Assembly (NCBI RefSeq): GCF_900107205.1
Contig: NZ_FNPC01000002.1
Coordinates: forward strand, 124,001-188,000
Direction: 5' to 3'
Source: Halopenitus persicus
GTDB taxonomy: Archaea > Halobacteriota > Halobacteria > Halobacteriales > Haloferacaceae
Length of the DNA: 64,000 nucleotides
Shown here: piece by piece, positions 44,268-53,561 of the stretch
Numbering within the stretch: position 1 is the stretch's first letter
Layout: the number at the start of each line of letters is the position of its first letter
Notes under the pieces: model-generated
Seen by the model: the letters and a program-made list of their open reading frames with translations, nothing else
Told to the model about the DNA's origin: nothing
Databases searched by the model: none
Made by a program: the position numbers and the translations under genes

Positions 44268-44798
44268 TTACGAGACGAGCAGCTTCTCGCCGCGCTCGAC
44301 GGTGATCCGGCAGGAGGGAGACATCTTGTTGTACGCGCGACGGAACGCCTCCTTGACCGCGGGGGCGTCCTCGGGGTCGCAGTAGGCGGTGAAGACGGCC
44401 TCGCCGTCGTTGATCCGCGCCGCGGTCCCGACCGGCTTGCCGAACGCCTGCCGCATCCCGTCGGAGACGCGGTCGGCCCCGGCGCCGGTCGCCTGCTTGT
44501 TCTCCCGGATGACCTGGTGGGGGAACTTCCGGAGGACCATCTTGTACTCGCCCTCGCCGATCTCCTTGAGGAGGTGGCGGTTGGCGGAGAGGCGGGCGCT
44601 CTCGAGGGATCCGTGGCGGATCTGGAGCTTCTCCTCGACGCGGAGGCTGATCTCGACCTCGTAGTCGTCGGGGTCCGCCTGAAGGTCTCCCATATTGTGC
44701 TGTGCGATCTTCGAACCCGGAATGCCCGTGATGTACTCGCGGCGCGTGTACGAGGGCTTGCTGATCGTCCGGTACATGGAGGCCGGCTTGTCTGACAT
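44268..44798 (-). CDS. rpl10e: Ribosomal protein L10e (L16 family)
   Basis: A 176-residue large-subunit protein, homologue of bacterial L16 and eukaryotic RPL10, near the tRNA binding sites. The N-terminus [34 protein letters not shown] and the middle RFPH-type segment ([34 protein letters not shown]) are unmistakable. TATA-like GGGTTTATTC lies about 33 bases upstream on the minus strand. Confidence 0.97.
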   Translation of the reverse strand: MSDKPASMYRTISKPSYTRREYITGIPGSKIAQHNMGDLQADPDDYEVEISLRVEEKLQIRHGSLESARLSANRHLLKEIGEGEYKMVLRKFPHQVIRENKQATGAGADRVSDGMRQAFGKPVGTAARINDGEAVFTAYCDPEDAPAVKEAFRRAYNKMSPSCRITVERGEKLLVS

Positions 44799-44931
44799 GG
44801 TTACTTGTCGAGTATACCCGCCGCTGCGCGAATAAACCCTTCGAAAGGACCGCCGGATATCGCCCCGTCAGGCGGTCCCACGGCCGGTTCGGCGCCGTCC
44901 GGACCGAAAGGGCGTGGCCCGGCGGAGCGCG

Positions 44932-45867
44932 TCACTGCTGCGATTCTCGGCTCGCCGAGCCGGACGGCTCCGGAGCGTCGGCCTCGATGGGTTCGTCGTC
45001 ATCGGACGCCGTCTCCGTTCCCAGCGTTTCGGCCTCCGGCTCCGTCGTTTCGGCCTTCGGCTCCTCCGGCTCCGTCGTTTCGGCCTTCGGCTCCGCCGCC
45101 TCCGCCGAATCCGTCGCTTTCGTTTCCGCTCCCGGCGTCTCCGGTTCCGGAGGCTCGAGCGCGACGTGTTCGAACCCGCGGTCGGCGAGCAGCTCGGCCG
45201 CGCGGTCGGTGATCGACGGCGCGACGAGGATCCCGCGGACCGCCGCGTCCGGGTCGCGGTCCGGCTCCTCGGCAACCGCATCCACGTATCTGGCGAGTTG
45301 GCTCACGGCGCTCGGCCCGACGCGCCGGCGTTTCAACTCGAGCACGACGGCCGTCCCCGACGCGTCGACGCCGAAGACGTCCATCGGACCGGCGGCGCTG
45401 TCCCGTTCGACCGCGGTCGGCTCGAAGCCGGGCTCGACGAGGTCGGGATCTTCGAGGATCCGCCGCCGGAGGTCGGCCTCGCTGCCGGTCACCTCGAGGT
45501 CGCGGCCGCCGGTCACGCCCATCGCCGAGAGCTGGTGGACCGCCGTGAACCGAACCGTGAGCGTCTCGTCGGGCGAGGTTCGCTCCGATCGAACCCGCAA
45601 CCGCCCATCGCGGACGGCGGCGTGGTGGGTCGACCCCGGCGGCTGCCAGTTGACCGGCGTGCGCTTCTCGTCGGTGTGAACGAGCGCCGACCCGTCCGGC
45701 TTGAGCACGAGCAGCCGGTTTCCAAGTCCCAGCGTCGAGGCCGCGCGACCCTCGTACTCGACGCTGCACTCGCCGAAGACGGTGATCAGGTCGCCGCGGT
45801 CGAAGGCGGACTCGAGCTCCCAGAGCGCCTCCCGATGGCTGGGTGTATGGAGGGTCGTGACGGTCAC
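44932..45867 (-). CDS. nucS: Endonuclease NucS
   Basis: A 311-residue archaeal NucS/EndoMS nuclease, which acts on mismatched or branched DNA together with the sliding clamp. The N-terminal beta-rich DNA-binding domain (GRAASTLGLGNRLLVLKPDGSALVH) leads to the RecB-like nuclease core: MDVFGVDASGTAVVLELKRRRVGPSAVSQLARYVD carries the catalytic D-x(n)-E-x-K. The C-terminal 75 residues are an unusually long acidic tail containing an in-frame duplication (EPKAETTEPE). No PIP box is obvious at the end. Confidence 0.95.
   Translation of the reverse strand: MTVTTLHTPSHREALWELESAFDRGDLITVFGECSVEYEGRAASTLGLGNRLLVLKPDGSALVHTDEKRTPVNWQPPGSTHHAAVRDGRLRVRSERTSPDETLTVRFTAVHQLSAMGVTGGRDLEVTGSEADLRRRILEDPDLVEPGFEPTAVERDSAAGPMDVFGVDASGTAVVLELKRRRVGPSAVSQLARYVDAVAEEPDRDPDAAVRGILVAPSITDRAAELLADRGFEHVALEPPEPETPGAETKATDSAEAAEPKAETTEPEEPKAETTEPEAETLGTETASDDDEPIEADAPEPSGSASRESQQ
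45033..45096. repeat. In-frame tandem duplication in the nucS tail
   Basis: Two near-identical units of about 27-30 bases encode repeats of EPKAETTEPE in the acidic C-terminal tail of NucS. The duplication keeps the frame. Confidence 0.7.
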
Positions 45868-45981
45868 TGTCGCGGACTATGGGACGATCGGTGAAAAGGC
45901 CGCCGGGGCGCGGGAACGGTGGACGAGGAGCGACGCCGCGGTCCGCCGACGGCGGCTCCACGACACGATCGGCGGCTCTCC

Positions 45982-46022
45982 GATCGGCGGCTAGCTGACG
46001 TTGATCGGCGGCTAGCTGACGT
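45982..46022. repeat. 20-base direct repeat spanning an Hsp20 stop codon
   Basis: GATCGGCGGCTAGCTGACGT occurs at 45982-46001 and 46003-46022, a 21-base period. The second copy contains the TAG stop of the Hsp20 gene; the first duplicates it just beyond. Confidence 0.9.
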
Positions 46023-46392
46023 CGATCGACGCCGAGTCGTCGGCGCGGTCGAAGGTCACTTCGAGGATGCCGTTGTTGAACGTCGCGGACGCCGACCGCT
46101 CGTCGACCCGGACCGGAAGGTCGATCCGCTCGTCGTACTCCCGGCGGTCGGAGGCGGCCGAGACCGTCAGCGTCTCGCCGTCACACTGGAGGGAGAGGTC
46201 GTCCTTCGAGACGCCGGGCAGGTCCGCGACCAGTCGCACGGTATCGTCCTCGACGTACGTGTCGACGTGCGTCTCCGTGCCGAAGCCCGCGTCGTCGGCG
46301 TGGTCGCCGTTCGCGTTGGCCATCTGGTTCATCATCCGCTCGATCTCCTCGAAGAGGTCGCCGAACGGATCGTCGCGGTCGTCTCTGTCCAT
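46012..46392 (-). CDS. Hsp20/alpha-crystallin family protein (short)
   Basis: A 126-residue small heat-shock-type protein. An acidic N-terminus with DPFGDLFEEIERMMNQMANAN precedes an alpha-crystallin domain: ADLPGVSKDDLSL, RIDLPVRVDERSASATFNNGILEVTF. It is shorter than the Hsp20 at 30446 and lacks the Arg-rich loop. GGCTTATCC on the minus strand is about 28 bases upstream, consistent with leaderless transcription. Confidence 0.9.
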   Translation of the reverse strand: MDRDDRDDPFGDLFEEIERMMNQMANANGDHADDAGFGTETHVDTYVEDDTVRLVADLPGVSKDDLSLQCDGETLTVSAASDRREYDERIDLPVRVDERSASATFNNGILEVTFDRADDSASIDVS

Positions 46393-46544
46393 GTTCGAGG
46401 GCAGGGCTGTGACTCGGATAAGCCTTCTGTCAGCCGTGGTTTCCGCCGTCTCGAACGGGGGCAGTTCTCCGCCGACCGTGTGAACGGTTCCCGGGTCCGG
46501 CGCGTTTCCCCACGGCTAAGTGAGCCCTCCCCGTTCGGGCACGT

Positions 46545-47759
46545 ATGGCACCGTTCAAGACGCTCGACGACCTGCCGGCCGACGCCCGCGTGCTGGCGCG
46601 TCTGGACCTCAACTCGCCGATCGAGGAGGGACGGCCGCGGGACAACCGGCGGTTCACACGCCACGCCGCCACCGTCCGGGAGCTGGCCGAGCGGGGGCAT
46701 CCGGTCGTCTGTCTGGCCCACCAGGGACGACCCGGAAACGACGATTTCGTCTCCCTGAAGGGCCACGCCGAACTGCTGGCGTCACACGTCGGCCGCGAGG
46801 TCGCCTTCGTCGCGGACACCCACGGAGCGGCCGCCCACGAGGCGATCGAGGCACTCGGCCCGGGCGAGATTCTGCTGCTCGAGAACGTCCGGATGTCCGA
46901 CGACGAACTCCCCGAGGCGGACCCCGAGACCAAGGCCGAGACCGAGTTCGTTCGGTCGCTCGCGCCGTACTTCGACGCCTACGTCAACGACGCCTACTCC
47001 GCCGCCCACCGAGCACACGCCTCGCTCGTCGGGTTCCCCCGCGTCCTTCCCGCCTACGCCGGCCGGGTGATGGAGGCCGAGTACGAGGCCAACACCGCGA
47101 TCGCGACCCGGGAGTTCGACGGCCAGGTGACGATGATCATCGGCGGCACGAAGGCGACCGACGTCATCGACGTGATGGACGCCCTCGAGGGGAAGGTCGA
47201 CCGGTTCCTGCTCGGCGGCGTCGCCGGCGAGCTCTTCCTGCGCGCCGCCGGCTACCCGGTCGGTCACGACCTGAAGTGGATGGATCTCTTCGACGACCAG
47301 TGGGAGCGGACCCACGAGACCGTCGAGACGCTCCTCGAGGAGCGCGGCGACGAGATCGAGCTTGCGGTCGATCTCGCCTACGAGGACGAGACCGGCGACC
47401 GGACCGAGATCGACGTCGACGACGTCGAGGAGAAGACGACCGCCTACCTCGACGTGGGGTCGGCGACCGTCGACGCCTACGAGCCCGTGATCCGGGACTC
47501 GGCGGCGGTCTTCCTGAAGGGCGCGCTCGGCGTCTTCGAGGACGAGCGGTTCGCGGACGGGACCGTCGGCGTCCTCGAAACGATCGCCGACACGGACTGT
47601 TTCTCCGTGATCGGGGGCGGTGACACCTCCCGGGCGATCGGGCTCTACGGACTCGACGAGGGCGACTTCTCGCACGTCTCCATCGCCGGCGGCGCCTACA
47701 TTCGCGCGCTCACCGGCGAGCCGCTCCCCGCGGTCGAGGAGCTGCAACGCGACGCTTGA
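46545..47759 (+). CDS. pgk: Phosphoglycerate kinase
   Basis: A 404-residue glycolytic/gluconeogenic kinase that interconverts 1,3-bisphosphoglycerate and 3-phosphoglycerate with ADP/ATP. N-domain substrate contacts are RLDLNSPIEEG, DNRRFTRHAAT and LAHQGRPG; the nucleotide domain has IIGGTKATDVIDVM and the C-terminal VIGGGDTSRAI. Its substrate-producing partner GAPDH is encoded about 950 bases away on the opposite strand with one gene between. The ATG at 46545 gives a normal N-terminus, and a weak TATA (CGGCTAAGTG) sits about 27 bases before it. Confidence 0.96.
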   Translation: MAPFKTLDDLPADARVLARLDLNSPIEEGRPRDNRRFTRHAATVRELAERGHPVVCLAHQGRPGNDDFVSLKGHAELLASHVGREVAFVADTHGAAAHEAIEALGPGEILLLENVRMSDDELPEADPETKAETEFVRSLAPYFDAYVNDAYSAAHRAHASLVGFPRVLPAYAGRVMEAEYEANTAIATREFDGQVTMIIGGTKATDVIDVMDALEGKVDRFLLGGVAGELFLRAAGYPVGHDLKWMDLFDDQWERTHETVETLLEERGDEIELAVDLAYEDETGDRTEIDVDDVEEKTTAYLDVGSATVDAYEPVIRDSAAVFLKGALGVFEDERFADGTVGVLETIADTDCFSVIGGGDTSRAIGLYGLDEGDFSHVSIAGGAYIRALTGEPLPAVEELQRDA

Positions 47760-47840
47760 GGGAACCCCTTTTCAACCGTTCCGGCCGGTCTCCGTCCCGA
47801 CCCTTCGTCCCCTGTCTCCGGATTAGTCCTCCTGAATCGC

Positions 47841-48479
47841 TCACTCCGCCCGCAGCGCCGGCGGGTGTTGGACCTCGATCGCCGTCGCGGTCGACAGCGG
47901 CAGCCGCATCTCGATCTCCCGCGCCTTGCGCTCGACCACCTCGAACCCGAGCCGCCGGTAGATGTCACAGGCCACGGAGTTCGACGGCTCGACGGTCAAC
48001 TCGATCGCCTCCCGACCGTTCGCCGCGCCGAGGGCGATGATCTGCTTGCACAGCTCGGTCCCGAGCCCCCGGCCGTGGTAGGCCGGTCCGACGAAGACGG
48101 CGAGCTCGGGGTCGGCGGCGTACGTCGGCGTGTACACCGCGTGGCCGGCGATCCCGTCCGGTCCGTGGGCAACGACGTTGAGCCCCCGGTCGAACAACCG
48201 GTCGAGCCACGTGTGGATCTGCCGGTCGTTGACCGGCGGGAGTCCCTGGGCCCGCTCGGTCGAGGTGAACGTTTCGTACATCTCCACGAGCCCGTCCCGA
48301 TCGGCGTCAGTTGCCTCGCGGATCGTCCAGGGCGTCCCGTGTTTGTCCACGAACCGCGGACAGCGCGGCGGACAGTGGGGCGTCCCCTCGCAGTCGTCGG
48401 GGGCCCAGTACGAGCAGGCGGCCTCGGGGTCGGATCCGGAGGCTGCGTCGGGATCGTGAGTGTCGTCGGGATCGGTCAT
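47841..48479 (-). CDS. GNAT family N-acetyltransferase with Cys-rich N-terminus
   Basis: A 212-residue acetyltransferase. The acyl-CoA-binding motif A is AVFVGPAYHGRGLGTELCKQII and motif B-like SNSVACDIYRRLGFEVVERK follows. Residues 21-41 contain four Cys (CSYW, DCEG, HCPPRCP) that could bind zinc. The acceptor is unknown. The ATG at 48479 was preferred because the upstream reading is Arg/Thr-rich without similarity to the family. It lies between the convergent pgk and the gap gene. Confidence 0.87.
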   Translation of the reverse strand: MTDPDDTHDPDAASGSDPEAACSYWAPDDCEGTPHCPPRCPRFVDKHGTPWTIREATDADRDGLVEMYETFTSTERAQGLPPVNDRQIHTWLDRLFDRGLNVVAHGPDGIAGHAVYTPTYAADPELAVFVGPAYHGRGLGTELCKQIIALGAANGREAIELTVEPSNSVACDIYRRLGFEVVERKAREIEMRLPLSTATAIEVQHPPALRAE

Positions 48480-48696
48480 GGGTCGGTCTCTGGTAAGGGG
48501 CGGTGATGGATCCGTGCGCGGTGTGCGAGCCGTTCTCGTCGTGCAGCCGTCACTACGGGCAGGACGTCCTTCAACGCGACCACGAACATCTTCGGTCGGC
48601 ACGGAAAAGGCAGTCAACGGACCGACCGATGGTCCCGGCAATCGGACCGACCGATGGTTTCGACGACCGATGTACCGACTTCGATGGCCGTATCGC

Positions 48697-49761
48697 TCAG
48701 TCGTCGACCGGAACCGCCTCGCGATCGCCGCGAACGTCGAACAGGCTCTCGAGCCCGACGCCCAGCGCCTCGTTCGTTCGCTCGACCGACTCCGCGGCGT
48801 CCACGTCGGTCACCATCGCCCGGATCGCGTCGACGTTCTCGGGGATGACGTCCGACTCCTGGTGGACGTTCTGGAACAGGTACAGGTCCGGGCCCTCCAT
48901 CCCGACGGACTCCGCCCAGACGCAGTTCTCCCACAGGTCGCCGCGGGGACGTCCCGCATCGAGGGCGTAGTCCTTCAGCTTGCCGGCGCCGTCGATGTCG
49001 GCGGTCTCCGGGATCGTGAAGACTCGGGATTCGTCGGCGAGGAGATCCAGGATCGCGTCCTCGTCGGGCTCGGCCGCGAGCGTGACGTTGAGGCTGTGGG
49101 TGTGCATCAGCGTCGTCGGGGCCTTCAGCGCGAGCGTGTCGATGTCGACGTCAGGGAAGATCGTGTTGACGTCGGGGCCGTGGTGGGAGGGGATCGAGAC
49201 CGGGTCGGGGAGCACGTCGTTGACCGGCCCGCGGCCCGTCTCGGAGGGATCGCCGCTGCGTCGCACGAGCGTGACCCGCACCTTCTCGATGCCGTACTCC
49301 TCCTCGAGCGGGGCGATGACCCGCGAGAGAGCGGTCGTGTTACACGAAACCACGCGGACGTAGTCGGCGTCGCGGGCGTCCTCGAAGTTCGACCGTGCGT
49401 TGAAGGAGACGTCGGCGACGTCGGCACCCTCGCCGCCCTGGAAGACCGCGGGCGTGTCGTGGTCCTCGTAGACGGGGCGGTTCTTCGCGCCGATGTCGCT
49501 CGGGCAACAGTCGACGACGATGTCGCTGGCCTCGACCAACGCATCCAGGTCGCCGGCGACCTCGAGGCCGGCGTCGGCGAAGGCGTCCGCCCGGTCCTCG
49601 ATCGCCGCGTAGAGGTCGTATCCGCGCCGGACCGCCGCCTCGGCCTCGTAGTTCGGCCGGGTCTTCGCGACGCCGCTGACCGTCATATCCGGCTGGGCCG
49701 CGACGGCGTCCGCGACGCGTTTTCCGATCGTTCCGTATCCGTTTACGCCCACGTGGATCAT
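48697..49761 (-). CDS. gap: Glyceraldehyde-3-phosphate dehydrogenase, archaeal type II
   Basis: A 354-residue NAD(P)-dependent enzyme oxidising glyceraldehyde-3-phosphate to 1,3-bisphosphoglycerate. The Rossmann motif is [17 protein letters not shown] (residues 4-20) and the catalytic Cys lies in [11 protein letters not shown] (C140). [17 protein letters not shown] and [11 protein letters not shown] are archaeal-type segments. In haloarchaea this type is associated with gluconeogenesis (family knowledge). Minus-strand ATTATACG about 27 bases upstream is the probable promoter. Confidence 0.96.
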   Translation of the reverse strand: MIHVGVNGYGTIGKRVADAVAAQPDMTVSGVAKTRPNYEAEAAVRRGYDLYAAIEDRADAFADAGLEVAGDLDALVEASDIVVDCCPSDIGAKNRPVYEDHDTPAVFQGGEGADVADVSFNARSNFEDARDADYVRVVSCNTTALSRVIAPLEEEYGIEKVRVTLVRRSGDPSETGRGPVNDVLPDPVSIPSHHGPDVNTIFPDVDIDTLALKAPTTLMHTHSLNVTLAAEPDEDAILDLLADESRVFTIPETADIDGAGKLKDYALDAGRPRGDLWENCVWAESVGMEGPDLYLFQNVHQESDVIPENVDAIRAMVTDVDAAESVERTNEALGVGLESLFDVRGDREAVPVDD

Positions 49762-49845
49762 GTACGAAATTCGACCGGCGACCCGTATAATCGTTACGAG
49801 ACCACCGGAGACGGTCGGTGTGTGGTGCGTCCGTCTCCGGCCACG

Positions 49846-49933
49846 CCCGTTCTCGTCACACCCGTTCTCGTCACACCCGTTCTCGTCACACCCGTTCTCG
49901 CCACACCTATTCTCGTCCACGCCCGTTCTCGTT
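49846..49933. repeat. 15-base tandem repeat, nearly six copies
   Basis: Consecutive CCCGTTCTCGTCACA units start at 49846, with three perfect copies, a fourth with one change, and then two degenerate ones. The array is in the divergent gap between gap and the aminopeptidase gene, upstream of the latter. Confidence 0.92.
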
Positions 49934-49998
49934 CGGCGCCCGCCGTCCCGGCGCCACGAGAGGGAAACGCTAACGGGCTGGGCGTTCGACCGGAACGT

Positions 49999-50964
49999 AT
50001 GTCGACCGACGTGACCGACGCCGACCTCGCGACCGCCGCCGGCACCGCCGTCGGACAGTGTCTGAACCTCGCCGCCGACGAATCGATCGTCATCGTCACC
50101 GACGACGAGCGCCGGCCGATCGGCGAGGCCCTGTACGCGGCCGCCCGCGACGTGACCGACGACGCGACGATCCTGCAGTATCCGCCCGGCAAGCAACACG
50201 GCGGCGAACCCCCCGCTGCCGTCGCCGAGGCGATGGCGGCGACCGACGCGTTCCTCGCGCCGACGACCAAGAGCATCAGCCACACGCGTGCACGCGGCGA
50301 CGCGTGCGAGGCCGGCGCGCGCGGCGCCACCCTGCCCGGGATCACCGAATCGGTGTTCGTGACCGGTCTCGATGCCGATTACGCCGCCATCGCCGACCAC
50401 TGTGCGGCGGTCCACGACCGGGTCGCCGGCGCCGACACGGTCCGCGTCACGACGCCCGCCGGCACCGACATCACGTTCGAGCCGGGCGACCGCGAGTGGC
50501 ACACCGACACCGGGCTGGTCCACGAGCCGGGCGACTTCTCGAACCTCCCCGCCGGCGAGGTGTTCGTCTCCCCGGAGACGGCCGACGGCACCTACGTCGT
50601 CGACGGGACGATGCGGCCCCACGGGCTGCTCGCGGACGACGAACGGCTCACCTTCGAGGTCGAGGACGGGTACGTCACCGAGATCTCCGACCCCGCGATC
50701 CGCGACCAGGTCGAGGCCGGCGCCGAGACGGTCGGTCGGGACGCGTACAACCTCGCCGAGCTCGGGATCGGCACGAACGTCGGGGTGACCGACCTCGTCG
50801 GCTCCGTCCTCCTCGACGAGAAGGCCGCCGGCACCGTTCACATCGCGATCGGCGACGACGCCAGCATCGGCGGCGACACTGAGGCCCCGCTGCACCTCGA
50901 CGGGATCCTTCGGGACCCGACCGTGTACGTCGACGGCGAACCGATCGATCTGCCGTCCGCGTGA
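49999..50964 (+). CDS. M29-type aminopeptidase (leucyl aminopeptidase-like)
   Basis: A 321-residue protein resembling thermophilic metallo-aminopeptidases of family M29 (aminopeptidase T/S). The N-terminus [29 protein letters not shown] is followed by [27 protein letters not shown]. The C-terminal metal-site region has [22 protein letters not shown] and [40 protein letters not shown], containing the conserved Glu and Asp ligands; His ligands of the family are only partly visible. It is a probable cytoplasmic peptidase. The ATG at 49999 begins the family-like region. Confidence 0.87.
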   Translation: MSTDVTDADLATAAGTAVGQCLNLAADESIVIVTDDERRPIGEALYAAARDVTDDATILQYPPGKQHGGEPPAAVAEAMAATDAFLAPTTKSISHTRARGDACEAGARGATLPGITESVFVTGLDADYAAIADHCAAVHDRVAGADTVRVTTPAGTDITFEPGDREWHTDTGLVHEPGDFSNLPAGEVFVSPETADGTYVVDGTMRPHGLLADDERLTFEVEDGYVTEISDPAIRDQVEAGAETVGRDAYNLAELGIGTNVGVTDLVGSVLLDEKAAGTVHIAIGDDASIGGDTEAPLHLDGILRDPTVYVDGEPIDLPSA

Positions 50965-51081
50965 TACCTTTCCCGGATCGGCTCATCGTCCCGACCGCGT
51001 GAGCTCCCGACGCGCGCGAGCCGTCCACACGCGCTGCCCGACACACGCGGGTTTTTAGGCCTCGACGGGCTAGCGCCACCA

Positions 51082-51732
51082 ATGAGCGACACACGCGAAC
51101 GCGTCGGTCTCGTCTGCCCCTCCTGTTCCACCGACGAGCCGACGGTCCACGAGGTGCTCAGTCCCGGCGGGCAAGCCACCGTCAGATGTACCGACTGCGG
51201 TCACACGCACAAAGCCGAGATCCCCGAGCCGGAGACGGCCGCGATCGACGTCGTCGTCTCCCAGGACGACGAGTCGTTCACGACGACGATGGAGGTTCCT
51301 GCCGACACGTACGCCGAGGTCGGCGGCGAGTTCGTCGTCGACTCCCCGGAGGCGCTGCTGCAGGCCCGGGTGACCGACATCGAGGTCGGCCCCGAGGAAC
51401 GCGTCGAGGAAGCCGACGTCGAGGAGATTCGGACGTTGTGGACCCGTGCCGTCGACAACGTTTCGGTGAAGGTGACGCTGCATCCGGCCGACGGCAATCG
51501 CGAGCAAACACGTCCGCTCACGGTCACCGTTCCCGGCGACTACGAGTTCGAGATCGGTACCACCGAGACGTTCGGCGATGAGGAGTTCACCGTCGAGGGG
51601 ATCCAGATCCGGGAGAACGCCCCCGACTATCGGTTCGACAAGCTCGACCACGAGGGCGATCTGGCCTTCGCGAAGGACGTCAAGCGGCTGTACGCGCGCG
51701 ACGAGACCTCGACCGCTTGGTCGGCCTGGTAG
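51082..51732 (+). CDS. HVO_0476-type zinc-finger protein
   Basis: A 216-residue haloarchaeal protein of unknown role. An N-terminal zinc finger (LVCPSCS and VRCTDCGHTH, residues 11-44) precedes a beta-rich domain with FTTTMEVPADTYAEVGGEF and VKVTLHPADGNREQTRPLTVTVPGDYEFEIGTTETFGDEEFTVEGI. The C-terminus KLDHEGDLAFAKDVKRLYARD is conserved-looking. Its neighbours are the peptidase and two PIMT paralogues, suggesting protein quality or RNA functions, but no role can be assigned. Confidence 0.87.
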   Translation: MSDTRERVGLVCPSCSTDEPTVHEVLSPGGQATVRCTDCGHTHKAEIPEPETAAIDVVVSQDDESFTTTMEVPADTYAEVGGEFVVDSPEALLQARVTDIEVGPEERVEEADVEEIRTLWTRAVDNVSVKVTLHPADGNREQTRPLTVTVPGDYEFEIGTTETFGDEEFTVEGIQIRENAPDYRFDKLDHEGDLAFAKDVKRLYARDETSTAWSAW

Positions 51733-51765
51733 GAACGTCCCGTCGCTCCCGTCCTCTTCGATCCC

Positions 51766-51811
51766 GTCCTCCCGGCTTGTTTCGCTCCGTCCTCCCGGCT
51801 TGTTTCGCTCC
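51766..51811. repeat. 23-base tandem repeat, two perfect copies
   Basis: Two identical 23-base units (beginning GTCCTCCCGGCTTGTTTCGC) lie 33 bases after the stop of the zinc-finger gene, before the PIMT gene. Confidence 0.9.
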
Positions 51812-51941
51812 ATCCCTCGTGCATCCCGACGGTTCGCGGTTAGCTGCTCTCGCGGCGGCCGCTCTCACGGCGCCCGTTCCGCGACGCCGTCAGATCGTCC
51901 GGACCACAGCTTTCAGGAGCGGTCGTAATCTATGGTATTGT

Positions 51942-52583
51942 ATGTCACCCGACGATGCCCGCGACCGGCTGGTCGAACGGCTCCGGAAGCGGTTGGACGT
52001 CGACGAGGCCGTCCTCGCGGCGATCGGGTCGGTTCCCCGCCACGAGTTCGCCTCCGATGCGACCATGGAACGTGCCTACGCCGACCGTCCGCTGCCCATC
52101 GGCGCGGATCAAACGATCAGTGCGCCGCATATGGTCGCGTTGATGGCGGACCTGATCGACGTTTCCGACGGCGATCGCGTGCTTGAGATCGGGACCGGCT
52201 GCGGCTACCACGCTGCGGTCGTCGCCGAGCTCCTCGGCGAGTCAGGGACGGTCTATAGCGTCGAATACGTCGACGAGCTCGCGGCTGCGGCCCGCGACCG
52301 CCTCGATCGGTTGGGCTACGACGCCGTTCACGTTCGCGTCGGTGATGGACGTGACGGCTGGTCGGAACACGCGCCCTACGACGCGGCCTACCTCACCTGT
52401 GCGGCCGCAGACGGGATTCCGGATGCCATCCTCGACCAGACGCGGGTCGGCGGGCGGGTCGTCGGACCAGTCGGTCGTCGGGGACGCCAGGAGCTCGTCC
52501 GACTCGTCGTCCAACCGGACGGTCACGAACGTGAACGCCACGGAGGCGTTCGGTTCGTTCCCATGGTTGGCGACCAGGAGTGA
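51942..52583 (+). CDS. pcm: Protein-L-isoaspartate O-methyltransferase
   Basis: A 213-residue SAM-dependent methyltransferase that repairs isoaspartyl damage in proteins. The substrate loop GADQTISAPHMVALM (54-68) and SAM motif I VLEIGTGCGYHAAV (80-93) are intact, followed by VYSVEYVDEL and the C-terminal GGRVVGPVGRRGRQELVRL. The ATG at 51942 gives the usual N-terminus (helix ending DVDEAVLAAIGSVPRHEF); the frame continues upstream without homologous-looking sequence. A diverged paralogue follows 145 bases downstream. Confidence 0.94.
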   Translation: MSPDDARDRLVERLRKRLDVDEAVLAAIGSVPRHEFASDATMERAYADRPLPIGADQTISAPHMVALMADLIDVSDGDRVLEIGTGCGYHAAVVAELLGESGTVYSVEYVDELAAAARDRLDRLGYDAVHVRVGDGRDGWSEHAPYDAAYLTCAAADGIPDAILDQTRVGGRVVGPVGRRGRQELVRLVVQPDGHERERHGGVRFVPMVGDQE

Positions 52584-52727
52584 CCGGGGTTTCCCCCTGC
52601 CCGATCCCCACTCCTGATCGACCGCGGCTCGTCTCCCGACCGACCGAGATCCGCCATCGCTCGACCTTCCGGATCGGGAGTCGATCGGGAGCGTGCAGTT
52701 CATTACGCCCGACGCCCGAGTTCGGAT

Positions 52728-53510
52728 ATGGACGAGGCGACGTTGCGGGCGGACATGATCGAGAGCCTGGAACACCGTCTCGATCGCCCGCTCGAGGAAC
52801 GGGTTCTCTCGGCGCTCCAGCGTGTCCCCCGTGAGACGTTCGTCTCGGAGGCCCCGTACGACGACCGGGCCGGCGAGGAGCACGGCACGCGCACGCTCGC
52901 GCCCTCGACGGTGGTTCGGATGGTCTCGGCGCTCGACCCCCATCCCGGCGAGGAGACGCTGGTCGTCGGCGCCGGGGTGGGGTACACGGCGGCGGTTCTC
53001 GCGGAGGTCGTCGGCGCCAGACGCGTCCACGCGATCGACGTCGACCGGGACCTCGTCCGTCTGGCCCGGTCGAACCTCTCCGAAGCCGGGTACGACGCCG
53101 TGTTGGTCGATCGGCGGAACGGAACCACCGGGCTCCCCGAGTACGCCCCGTTCGACCGGATACTCCTGGAAGCTGCCGTCGCCGAGCCGCCCCGCGCCCT
53201 GCTCGACCAACTCGCCGCGGACGGTCGACTCGTGCTTCCCCGCGGCACCGGCACGCAGACCCTGATCGCCGTCCGCCCCGACGCCGGCGAGCACTCCGAC
53301 GGGGCGGAGCGGTCCGATCCTCCCGACCGCCCCTATCGGATCCTCGAGCGGGCCGGTCCCGTCCGCCTCCCGCCGATGCTCGCCGACGGCGAACGCGGCC
53401 GGATCGAGCGCAACCGTACCCGCCGCGAGGACGCCGAACGGGCGGCCGCGGGAGCTTCCTCCCGACAGGGATGGGAACACGACTGGGTCGACTGGGACGA
53501 GCGCCGCTGA
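52728..53510 (+). CDS. Diverged isoaspartate methyltransferase paralogue
   Basis: A 260-residue protein of the PIMT family, second in tandem. The N-terminal helix and RVPRETFVSEAPY correspond to the paralogue, but the substrate loop reads EEHGTRTLAPSTVVRM in place of the usual GxxQTISxPxM. Motif I is LVVGAGVGYTAAVLA. SAM binding is plausible (IDVDRDLVRLAR follows), while isoaspartyl specificity is doubtful. The C-terminal 45 residues are charged and Arg/Trp-rich (GWEHDWVDWDERR). It may methylate another target. Confidence 0.88.
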   Translation: MDEATLRADMIESLEHRLDRPLEERVLSALQRVPRETFVSEAPYDDRAGEEHGTRTLAPSTVVRMVSALDPHPGEETLVVGAGVGYTAAVLAEVVGARRVHAIDVDRDLVRLARSNLSEAGYDAVLVDRRNGTTGLPEYAPFDRILLEAAVAEPPRALLDQLAADGRLVLPRGTGTQTLIAVRPDAGEHSDGAERSDPPDRPYRILERAGPVRLPPMLADGERGRIERNRTRREDAERAAAGASSRQGWEHDWVDWDERR

Positions 53511-53561
53511 CCGCTCCGGAGGTCGCCGCAGCCGCGTCCGATCGCGCCGGGTCCGGTCGAG

